From assembly GCF_011290485.1 (NCBI RefSeq), contig NZ_CP048029.1:1347155-1411154 (forward strand): 64,000 bases of DNA. The letters run 5' to 3'. This document shows, in pieces, positions 8,403 to 15,553 of this stretch (positions are counted from its first letter, which is position 1; each line of letters begins with the position of its first letter). The notes beneath the pieces are model-generated. The model saw nothing but the letters and a program-made list of their open reading frames with translations. It was not told where the DNA came from and made no database searches. The position numbers were made by a program, and so were the translations under genes. This DNA comes from Caldichromatium japonicum (lineage in GTDB: Bacteria > Pseudomonadota > Gammaproteobacteria > Chromatiales > Chromatiaceae).

Positions 8403-9620
8403 TCAACCCAATCCCCAGAGGGTTGCACTCTTGTCGCCGCCGATCAGAAGCCGTTGGCCATCCAGGCTAAAGGCGGCAACCCAGAGCGGGCCTTCATGGA
8501 GCAGGGTGAGTAGACGCTCACCGCGTTTGGACCACAGTACACCGGTCTTGTCACCCGAGCCGGTGAATATCCGCTGACCATCGGGGCTAAAGGCGACGAC
8601 GCGGATCGAGTCCTCGTGCCGGAAGCTCGCCAGACGTTCGCGTCGGTCGGACCAGAGCACCGCGGTCCTACCACTGCTGAGCAGGATCTGTCGGCCATCC
8701 GGGGCGCAGGCGATGGCCCAGATCGCATCTTCTTGGCGAAAACAGGCTAGACGCTCGCCGAGCACAGACCAGAGCAGCGCCGTGCGGTCATTGGTCAGGG
8801 TCATCACCTGTCGGCCATCGGGGGTAAAGGTAGCGGATGCCACCGGGCCCTCGTGGATAAAGGTGACCAGGCGTTCGCCGCTGTCCGACCAGAGGACGGC
8901 GGTGCGGTCACTTGAACCGGTCAGCAGCCGTCGGCCTTTTGGAGAGAAGGCCACCGATCCGACAGAGCCTTCGTGACGGAGGGTAAGCAGGCGATCGCCC
9001 TGATCGGACCAGAGCACCGCGGTCCTGTCGCCCGAGCCGGTGAGCAGGTGTTGGCCATCTGGGCTCAGGGCGACGGACCAAACCGCACCCTCGTGCTGCA
9101 TGACCGACAGGCGCTCACCGCGATCGGACCACAATACAGCCGTCTTATCCCCCGAGCCAGTGAGCAGCCGGTGTCCATCGGCACTCAAGGCCACGGACCA
9201 GATCGGCCCGTCGTGCCGGACACTGGCTAGATGCTTGGCCGTGATCGCGCTCGAGGCCAGAGGAAGGGCAGGTAGGACGCTCGATTCTATCGGTAACTGC
9301 AATCCCAGGGCCTGTGCCCAGGCCAGCACACCCGCGCGGGCTAGGGTACGGTCCAGGGCGCGCCGTGCGTGCAGACGTTCCACCCAATAGTGGATCTGGG
9401 CCGAGGTCGGTGCCGTACCTGCCTCCAGGCGCGCCAGCTCGTCCGCCACCCCATGCTCGGCCACCCAGAACAGGATCTCGAGGTCACGCTCCGGTGCCCC
9501 CAGCGACCGATCGGCCAGCAGGCCGCGCAAGCGCCGACCCAGGCGTGCCGCCGCTGCCCCATGCTCGGCGACCATCTGCAACAGCGCTTGTTCTGCCGCT
9601 GTGCTCAGCCTCTCAGCCAT
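8403..9620 (-). CDS. WD40 beta-propeller protein, last gene of the TerY-P-like operon
   Basis: 405 residues. Residues 1-129 are a helical, Ala/Leu-rich region of unknown type ('LSTAAEQALLQMVAEHG'). From about residue 130 there are exactly seven tandem units of about 40 residues, each with the pattern 'RL..F.HEG.VWSVAFSPDGQRLLTGSGDKTAVLWSDRGE'. Seven WD40 units make one closed propeller, normally a protein-interaction platform. No signal peptide or membrane segment, so cytosolic. It starts 18 bases after the kinase stop on the same strand, so it is most likely a fourth member of the vWA-PP2C-kinase operon and may be a scaffold or substrate for it. The blades are unusually alike and strictly periodic, pointing to recent internal duplication. 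Function is inferred from context only. Confidence 0.9.
   Translation of the reverse strand: MAERLSTAAEQALLQMVAEHGAAAARLGRRLRGLLADRSLGAPERDLEILFWVAEHGVADELARLEAGTAPTSAQIHYWVERLHARRALDRTLARAGVLAWAQALGLQLPIESSVLPALPLASSAITAKHLASVRHDGPIWSVALSADGHRLLTGSGDKTAVLWSDRGERLSVMQHEGAVWSVALSPDGQHLLTGSGDRTAVLWSDQGDRLLTLRHEGSVGSVAFSPKGRRLLTGSSDRTAVLWSDSGERLVTFIHEGPVASATFTPDGRQVMTLTNDRTALLWSVLGERLACFRQEDAIWAIACAPDGRQILLSSGRTAVLWSDRRERLASFRHEDSIRVVAFSPDGQRIFTGSGDKTGVLWSKRGERLLTLLHEGPLWVAAFSLDGQRLLIGGDKSATLWGLG
8406..9233 (-). repeat. Seven about 120-bp tandem coding repeats (WD40 blades)
   Basis: DNA counterpart of the propeller: seven adjacent units of about 120 bp, one repeat per blade, with recurring blocks such as TCGGACCAGAGCACCGC. 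Units 5 and 7 are one codon shorter. Blades 2, 3 and 6 are the closest to one another by eye. Confidence 0.85.
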
Positions 9621-9638
9621 CGTCTGGATTCATTCCAG

Positions 9639-10961
9639 CTAGCGCCCCCGTTGCTTGGCGGTCTCGGGACGCGGACCCAACTCGGCCACCGCTAGACGTC
9701 TACCCGCGATCTCGATCTCTGCACCAGCCAACAGCGCCCGCGCTTGGCCGGGCTCGATCGAATAATCCTTCCCGTCCACCCGGTAGCGCCAGGGGTCTTG
9801 GGTGTTGTTGCGCAGGATACAGGCGCCAGCAGCCTGGGGATGCCTTTCCAGGCTGCCCAGGACGACTTCGGGTTCGCCCTTTTTGCCTAGACCCTGGAGG
9901 TGATAGGTCAGGAGCGAAACGCCTGGACGGACTGCCAGGGCCCCATGACCGCGGATGACCAGCTGGACACCGAGCGGGTTGCCGCATTTGAGACAACCGC
10001 GCGGGCGCTGTGCCGGGTCGATCAGGTTGATGAACTGGCAGCTCGGGCAGGGCAGCAGCTGATGGAGCATCTCGGTGAACAGGTCGCGCCACTGGCTTAA
10101 ACGCACACGCCTGCCTTCATCCTTGACACCTTCGGTGAAGGCGCGGCGAAAGGCGCGTTGGAGGCGGACCGGGCACAAGAGTTGCCAGCGCCTGACGATC
10201 AGTTGCAAGGCCTCCTCCCCCTCGGCGGTATTGCTGGAATCGTTGGGGTCGAAACAAAAGACCGGCGCCTCGGCATAAAAGCGGCGCTTGGCACGCAGGT
10301 CCCAGCAACGGACCTGCAAGGTCGCGCGCCCCTCCATCGGGTGACCCCAGGTCCAAAGATGAAACAGAATTAGGGCAAGCGAATAGAGGTCGCTGTGCTG
10401 GTCGGGCGGTGACCGGTTGAGGGCCACCTCTGGGGCCATCCATTCGGCGGTGCCCATGACGGCGGTCTCTTGCCCATCGATTACTACATTGTCGTTGTCG
10501 AAGAGCACGATCTCACCGCTGTGGGCGTCGAGCATCAGGTTGCTGCTGCTCAGATCGCAATAGGCATAGCCGCGCTGATGGAGCTCATCGAGGGCGTCGC
10601 AAAGCCTTAAAGAGGCCACGACCAATGCCCGCAGATCGGGTTGGGGGCGGGCCCCGCAGAGGATGCGGTTGATGGTGCTGAAGCGCCGGGTATCTATCAG
10701 CGGCATCACATAGCCAAACCCCGGTTGCCTCTCATGGACCACCAGGTCCTGTGGCCAGATGAACTCAGGTCCCGGCGAACCGCGCTGGATCAGGGTCTGG
10801 ATCTGTTGCCGCTGTTTCTCGGCATTGGGCCCGGGCCGGCACCACTTCAGGGCAAACTCGCCCTCGCCGCTGCGTACCCGATAGACCGCCCCCTGGCCGC
10901 CTGAGCCGAGCCGTTCGACGAATTGATAGCGGGTCCCCGACTGACCGATGAACATCTTCAT
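9639..10961 (-). CDS. Ser/Thr protein kinase with C-terminal zinc ribbon (TerY-P triad kinase)
   Basis: 440 residues. The kinase domain spans about 10-295: glycine loop 'GSGGQGAVY' (19-27), Lys39 in 'FALKW', catalytic loop 'YCDLSSSNLM' (Asp136, Asn141), metal site 'LFDND' (Asp155) and 'GTAEWMAPE' (170-178). The usual HRD and DFG are changed to YCD and DND, but the catalytic Asp and the metal-binding Asn and Asp remain, so activity is plausible. A zinc ribbon follows (Cys305, Cys308, Cys323, Cys326), then about 100 residues of probable beta structure. Kinases with C-terminal zinc ribbons next to a TerY-like vWA protein and a PP2C phosphatase are the known TerY-P triad arrangement. The ATG overlaps the PP2C stop by 4 bases, implying coupling. 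Target unknown. Confidence 0.9.
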   Translation of the reverse strand: MKMFIGQSGTRYQFVERLGSGGQGAVYRVRSGEGEFALKWCRPGPNAEKQRQQIQTLIQRGSPGPEFIWPQDLVVHERQPGFGYVMPLIDTRRFSTINRILCGARPQPDLRALVVASLRLCDALDELHQRGYAYCDLSSSNLMLDAHSGEIVLFDNDNVVIDGQETAVMGTAEWMAPEVALNRSPPDQHSDLYSLALILFHLWTWGHPMEGRATLQVRCWDLRAKRRFYAEAPVFCFDPNDSSNTAEGEEALQLIVRRWQLLCPVRLQRAFRRAFTEGVKDEGRRVRLSQWRDLFTEMLHQLLPCPSCQFINLIDPAQRPRGCLKCGNPLGVQLVIRGHGALAVRPGVSLLTYHLQGLGKKGEPEVVLGSLERHPQAAGACILRNNTQDPWRYRVDGKDYSIEPGQARALLAGAEIEIAGRRLAVAELGPRPETAKQRGR

Positions 10962-12049
10962 ACCCTCTGGGGTGCATGCGCCGATGGATTGGCGGTGTGA
11001 GGGTTGGATGCCAGGGATACTGTACCGTCTCCATCGCTCGCCTGTATGTCGATGACCTCTGCGGCGACTTGGTGGGATTCTGCTGTGGGCGGTACGGATG
11101 GATCGACCGCGTCTCGATAGACCGCTTGAGCGCTATCGGCGACGGATGGAGAGGTGCCGATGTCTTCTATAAGATCGCTGCGGATACAGAGGATCAGGGT
11201 CAGGTCATCTGCGACGCCCTCGCGATTCCAGACGTCAGCCGCTGACGGAAGGCGCTCGCGCAACCAGCGCAGGCCATTGCGTCTTGTCTTCTCCACAAGA
11301 TCCAGGATCACAGCCTCGCCGCGGTCGGCAAAGCTATCGGCAAAGCCGTCGGTGGCGAGGACCAGGGCCACTGTCTCCTCGTCGCTTGCGGCGGCGGTCT
11401 GCCAGTATCGATGCGCCGCCGGGCTGACCAAGCTCGGGGTGGCGAGCCCCAATCCCTCCAGAGTCTCGGTCAGCGGCTGGACCTGTAACGCGGTGTTGGT
11501 CTGTTGGAGCCGGTAGGTTCGGCTGTCACCGATCCCACCGGCCAGGATCAGGTCATGGGTGAGCACAAGCCCCACGACCGTAGTGCCATAGCGACGTCTC
11601 GCCACCTCATCCGCAGCGGCTGGGTCTTGGGCAGATTGGGCGTGGGTATCGACCTTGGCCTGCCAGATCTGCAAGAGGCGCTGACCGCATTTATCCCTGA
11701 AATGACGGCTGGCCTCGCGCCGCCAGTCGCCTTGGTTTGATTCGATGAGCTCAGCGACATAATGAGCGAACTCGGCGGCCATTTCGCCAAAGGCAGTGAC
11801 CGCAAGCTGCGCTCCCCGATCGCTGTTGGGATAGTCCTTACCACCGTGCCCGTCCGCCAGCGCCAGGGCGATATAGGGCAGACCGCGGACATGGCCGCCA
11901 CATCCGAGGCTTGCATCCTGATTGGGGGCCCTTTGGCGGCGATGCCGCTCGCCCCGCAGCGAGATCAGGGCAGCGACATGGCGCTCCGTCTCCCAGATCA
12001 GGCAAGGATTGGCGGGGGGCTCAGAAGACATCGTCTGGACTGATGGCAT
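10958..12049 (-). CDS. PP2C-family Ser/Thr phosphatase (TerY-P triad)
   Basis: 363 residues, metal-dependent protein phosphatase. The conserved acidic metal sites are all visible: 'RQRAPNQDA' near residue 40, 'LALADGHGG' near 65, 'GGIGDSRTYRL' near 180, 'LVLATDGFAD' near 233 and 'GVADDLTLIL' near 283, so it should be active. A C-terminal tail of about 70 residues is low in complexity. The start at 12049 has AAGGA about 11 bases upstream and overlaps the vWA gene by 29 bases; an ATG at 12031 ('MSSEPP') is possible. With the overlapping kinase it forms a phosphorylation/dephosphorylation pair; opposing action on shared substrates is an inference. Confidence 0.92.
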   Translation of the reverse strand: MPSVQTMSSEPPANPCLIWETERHVAALISLRGERHRRQRAPNQDASLGCGGHVRGLPYIALALADGHGGKDYPNSDRGAQLAVTAFGEMAAEFAHYVAELIESNQGDWRREASRHFRDKCGQRLLQIWQAKVDTHAQSAQDPAAADEVARRRYGTTVVGLVLTHDLILAGGIGDSRTYRLQQTNTALQVQPLTETLEGLGLATPSLVSPAAHRYWQTAAASDEETVALVLATDGFADSFADRGEAVILDLVEKTRRNGLRWLRERLPSAADVWNREGVADDLTLILCIRSDLIEDIGTSPSVADSAQAVYRDAVDPSVPPTAESHQVAAEVIDIQASDGDGTVSLASNPHTANPSAHAPQRV

Positions 12050-12740
12050 GGATCAAGTCTTCCTTGGTGAGATCGACAGGGGGTAGCTCTTCCTGGGTGC
12101 TCGAACTCTTGCTGCGCGAGGAGGCGCGCACCGCCTCGGTGCTGACCCGCTGGATGAAACGCCCGATCGAGGCCACGTCCCGCGCCTCCAGGGTCTCGAT
12201 GGGTGAATCACCGCGGCGCAGATAGGGCGAGATGAAGAAATCCAGCGACTCTTTGTCATAGCCCTCGCCGATCCCGATCGACAGGCGCACCGCCCGTATC
12301 CCCCAGGGGGAGGCGTTGAGCCGCTCGATGGCCGCCTGATAGACCTCCTCTGGCTGGGTACAGAAGCCATCAGACAAGAGGACGGCCACCGGCGGGATGT
12401 TACGCACCCCCAGATTTTCTAGCGTCAGCTCATCGGCCAGCAACTGGATGGCATCAGCGGTGCTGGTATAGACGCCCGAGGCGTCGAGATTGGACCATTT
12501 CGATTGCGCCAGGGGTGTGCGCGGCGACAGGTGCCACTCGGCGCCCGACCCGAAGCGGATGGCGCCTATCTGGATCTCGATCAACTCCTCGTTTTCGAGG
12601 TCGCCGAGCAGAACAACCAGTTCCTGCACCGCCCGATTGACCGCTGCGATCTTTTCGCCGGCCATGGAGCCCGAGTTGTCGAGCAAGAGATAAAAATGCA
12701 AGCGGCGGCGCAGGGGTGTGCCCTTGATGATGTCATCCAT
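12021..12740 (-). CDS. TerY-like von Willebrand factor A domain protein, first gene of the triad operon
   Basis: 239 residues, nearly all one vWA domain. The MIDAS metal site is complete: 'DNSGSM' (Asp21, Ser23, Ser25), a Ser/Thr in 'YTSTADAI' (about 92-94) and 'LLSDGF' (Asp124). No signal peptide, so cytosolic, as for TerY. An acidic/serine-rich tail (about 205-239) may be flexible or phosphorylated. GGAG lies about 8 bases before the ATG. It overlaps the PP2C gene, and no other ter gene (terB, terC, terD, terZ) is in the window, so this is a stand-alone triad rather than a tellurite-resistance cluster. Confidence 0.9.
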   Translation of the reverse strand: MDDIIKGTPLRRRLHFYLLLDNSGSMAGEKIAAVNRAVQELVVLLGDLENEELIEIQIGAIRFGSGAEWHLSPRTPLAQSKWSNLDASGVYTSTADAIQLLADELTLENLGVRNIPPVAVLLSDGFCTQPEEVYQAAIERLNASPWGIRAVRLSIGIGEGYDKESLDFFISPYLRRGDSPIETLEARDVASIGRFIQRVSTEAVRASSRSKSSSTQEELPPVDLTKEDLIHAISPDDVF

Positions 12741-12890
12741 TGCCGATCTCCAGGAGCCTAGTCACTGGTCAGGGGTTTCACCCGAGAGTTCTACCACAGC
12801 AGCAAGGCCGAGGGGTATCTCGCTTGTCAGCTTAAGGCATTGGGCTGGCAAGGATCTCCAGGCGCAAGTATAAATCCTGCCGCAAGTACC

Positions 12891-13646
12891 TCAGCGCAGT
12901 TCCCGCCATACCCAAGACGCCGACAGTAGCAGCGAGACCGTGACGAGCGCCGGACGCACCAGGGCGGCGCCGTGGCGGATGACCAGATGGCTGCCGATCC
13001 AGGCGCCGGTCAGTTGGCCGATGGCCATCGAGAGCGCGAGCGACCAATGGATCTGACCGCTGGGGAGAAAGCAAAGTAGGGCGGCGAGATTGCTGGTAAA
13101 GTTGAGCGCCTTGCTGTGTGCGGTGGCTTGTCTGAGCCCATAGCCGCGCAGGGCGACATAACCGAGCGCCAGAAAGGTCCCCGTCCCTGGCCCCAAGAGC
13201 CCATCATAGAAACCGACCCCAAGGGCGAGCGTCAGGGCAAAGGGGAGGGCACCGAGCCTAGGGCTTGTGCCCTGCTCGGGGATGGGTGGCAGGCGCCAAA
13301 AATAGATGGCGACGGCGATCAAAAGAAGCGGGATCGCTCCAGATGGCAGGAGGAGGGCAAGGCGCTGGATAGACCAGGCGCCGATCAGTGCCCCTACAAA
13401 GGTACAAGTGACGGCCAAGGCCAGACCCTGGGGGTCGAGCAGCCCCCGTTGAGCAAAGCGCACCGTTGCAAGCCCGCTCCCAAAGATGGCCTGGGTCTTG
13501 TTGGTTGCCAGGGCCTCGACGGGGCCCAGGCCCGCCCAGATCAGGGCGGGGATGGTGAGCAGCCCCCCGCCGCCGGCGAGGGTATCGATACAACCGGCGA
13601 TGAGGGCCGCGCCGAAGAGCAGGGCAGCGAGCTCTGGGCTAGGCAT
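12891..13646 (-). CDS. TauE/SafE (YfcA-type) membrane permease
   Basis: 251 residues with about eight hydrophobic segments, a probable inner-membrane exporter or importer of sulfur-containing organic anions, as known for the TSUP family. The family signature 'GCIDTLAGGGGLLTIPAL' is near the N-terminus, followed by 'TNKTQAIFGSGLATVRF', and the second half repeats the pattern ('GFYDGLLGPGTGTFLALG', 'AHSKALNFTSNLAAL'). The substrate cannot be deduced. It is transcribed away from the ABC transporter operon at 13759, with a 112-bp divergent region between them. Confidence 0.92.
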   Translation of the reverse strand: MPSPELAALLFGAALIAGCIDTLAGGGGLLTIPALIWAGLGPVEALATNKTQAIFGSGLATVRFAQRGLLDPQGLALAVTCTFVGALIGAWSIQRLALLLPSGAIPLLLIAVAIYFWRLPPIPEQGTSPRLGALPFALTLALGVGFYDGLLGPGTGTFLALGYVALRGYGLRQATAHSKALNFTSNLAALLCFLPSGQIHWSLALSMAIGQLTGAWIGSHLVIRHGAALVRPALVTVSLLLSASWVWRELR

Positions 13647-13758
13647 CCTGAAGCTTGTACCCCATTATGTTGGCACTATTCCAAGGTCCAGAGGCGACGG
13701 GCGATGGATTCGGCCCGTTGGTTGACGGAGGCTTTAGGCTTCAGGACGAATCTGCACA

Positions 13759-14691
13759 ATGTTCGCACTCGATGTTCAAGGGCTGATCAAGATTTATCGC
13801 GGCGGATTCCAGGCCCTCAAGGGCATAGATCTCCAGGTTGAGGAGGGCGATTTTTTCGCCCTGCTCGGACCCAATGGCGCCGGTAAATCGACCTTTATTG
13901 GGATCATTGCCTCGCTCGTGACCAAGAGCGCCGGGCGTGTGGCGGTGTTCGGCCATGATCTGGATCGCGACCCGGAGGGCGCGAAATCTTGCATCGGTCT
14001 GGTTCCCCAGGAGTTCAATTTCAATCTGTTCTTGCCGGCGATCGAGGTGCTGATCAATCAGGCCGGCTATTATGGCATCCCGCGCCAAGAGGCACGCATC
14101 CGCGCCGAGCGCTATCTGCGCCAGCTCGACCTGTGGGATAAGCGCGATACCGAGATGCGTCGGCTCTCGGGCGGGATGAAACGACGGCTGATGATCGCTC
14201 GCGCCCTGGTCCATGAACCCAGGCTCCTGATCCTAGACGAGCCGACCGCAGGGGTGGACATCGAGGTGCGCCGGACCATGTGGTCCTTCCTGCGTGCGCT
14301 CAACGCCCAGGGTACGACCATCATCCTGACTACCCATTATCTGGAGGAGGCCGAGAGCCTTTGTCGCAACATCGCCATCATCGATCAAGGGCGGATCGCC
14401 GAGCGCACCAACCTGACCCAATTGCTAGGTCGGCTGCATACCGAGACCTTCGTGCTCAACCTCAAGGGGCGGATCTCTGAATTGCCCGAGCTTGGCGGAT
14501 TCGTGCTCCAGGCAGTCGATGATTGCACCATCGAGGTCGAGATGAACCGCGCCCATACGATCAACGGGCTCTTCGAGGCCCTCTCGCGTAATGGGATCGA
14601 GGTGATCAGTCTGCGCAACAAACAAAACCGGCTCGAACGTCTATTCCTGGAGCTGGTCGATCGGCAGGGGACGGAGGATGATCGGCGATAA
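13759..14691 (+). CDS. ABC transporter ATP-binding protein (YadG-like)
   Basis: 310 residues; couples ATP hydrolysis to an ABC-2 exporter. Walker A 'GPNGAGKST' near residue 40, signature 'LSGGMKRRL' near 139, Walker B 'LLILDEPTAGVD' near 157 and 'TTHYLEEAE' (switch His). The C-terminal about 75 residues are the extension typical of YadG/DrrA-type exporters. It overlaps the permease gene by 14 bases, so the pair is one transporter. Substrate unknown. Confidence 0.93.
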   Translation: MFALDVQGLIKIYRGGFQALKGIDLQVEEGDFFALLGPNGAGKSTFIGIIASLVTKSAGRVAVFGHDLDRDPEGAKSCIGLVPQEFNFNLFLPAIEVLINQAGYYGIPRQEARIRAERYLRQLDLWDKRDTEMRRLSGGMKRRLMIARALVHEPRLLILDEPTAGVDIEVRRTMWSFLRALNAQGTTIILTTHYLEEAESLCRNIAIIDQGRIAERTNLTQLLGRLHTETFVLNLKGRISELPELGGFVLQAVDDCTIEVEMNRAHTINGLFEALSRNGIEVISLRNKQNRLERLFLELVDRQGTEDDRR

Positions 14692-15466
14692 CTGGCGCTG
14701 GCGGCGCTATTGGATCACCTTGCAAACCATCCTGATCAAAGAGGTTTTGCGCTTTATGCGCATCTGGGTGCAGACCATCCTGCCCTCAGTGATCACCACG
14801 ACCCTGTATTTTATCATCTTCGGGCGACTGATCGGCGAACGTATCGGCCCGATGGCGGGCCTGGGCTATCTCGATTTCATCGTTCCTGGCCTGGTGCTGA
14901 TGGCGGTGATTACCAATTCATATGCCAATGTGGTGTCGTCGTTTTATAGCAGCAAGTTCTCGCGCTATATCGAAGAGCTGTTGATTGCGCCCATCCCCAA
15001 TTGGGTGATCCTGGCCGGCTATATCGCCGGCGGTGCGGCGCGCGGCCTAGCGGTCGGGGGCGTGGTCTTAGGGGTGGCGCTGCTGTTTACCGATGTCCAT
15101 GTCCATGATCCCTGGGTAACGCTCGGTATCATGCTCTTGACGGCGGTCCTCTTTTCGCTTGGCGGCCTGATCAATGCCATCTATGCCAATAGCTTTGATG
15201 ATATCTCGATCGTGCCGACCTTTGTCCTGACCCCCTTGACCTATCTCGGCGGGGTGTTCTATTCAATCGAGCTGCTGCCCGAGTTTTGGCGAAATATCTC
15301 GCTTGTCAATCCGATACTCTATATGATCAACGCCTTTCGCTATGGTCTTTTTGGGGTCACCGATGTCCCCTTGGGCCTAGCCTTTGGCATGACCCTGTTG
15401 TTTATCCTGATCCTCACGGCCTATAGCCTCAGTCTTTTGCGCCGGGGGGTGGGGATTAAGACCTGA
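14678..15466 (+). CDS. ABC-2 type transporter permease (YadH-like)
   Basis: 262 residues with six membrane segments, ABC-2 fold, the partner of the ATP-binding protein just upstream (14-base overlap, GGAGG a few bases before the ATG). Conserved features: 'SPF/Y-type' N-terminal 'QTILPSVITTTLYFIIFG', 'YLDFIVPGLVLMAVI' and 'PLTYLGGVFYSIELLPEFW' in the C-terminal half. Family members export lipids, drugs or polysaccharides; the cargo here is unknown. Confidence 0.92.
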   Translation: MIGDNWRWRRYWITLQTILIKEVLRFMRIWVQTILPSVITTTLYFIIFGRLIGERIGPMAGLGYLDFIVPGLVLMAVITNSYANVVSSFYSSKFSRYIEELLIAPIPNWVILAGYIAGGAARGLAVGGVVLGVALLFTDVHVHDPWVTLGIMLLTAVLFSLGGLINAIYANSFDDISIVPTFVLTPLTYLGGVFYSIELLPEFWRNISLVNPILYMINAFRYGLFGVTDVPLGLAFGMTLLFILILTAYSLSLLRRGVGIKT

Positions 15467-15553
15467 AAGGCCTTGCCTACTCCTGCGGCAGGGAAGGTGT
15501 TTGCAGCCGTTGTCCTCAAGGAGCCCGCCCCAGGCGGCATCGATGCGTAAGCC

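Noticed and set aside
8406..9233. Regular 120-bp repeats considered as a CRISPR array or satellite
   Set aside because: They are in-frame WD40 blades inside one gene; no spacers.
9314..9958. Plus-strand open frame of 214 codons across the WD40/kinase junction
   Set aside because: Antisense to two well-supported genes; Pro/Arg-rich translation typical of GC-rich shadows.
12021..12740. Tellurite-resistance cluster
   Set aside because: Only the vWA TerY-like gene is present; terB, terC, terD, terE and terZ homologues are absent from the window.
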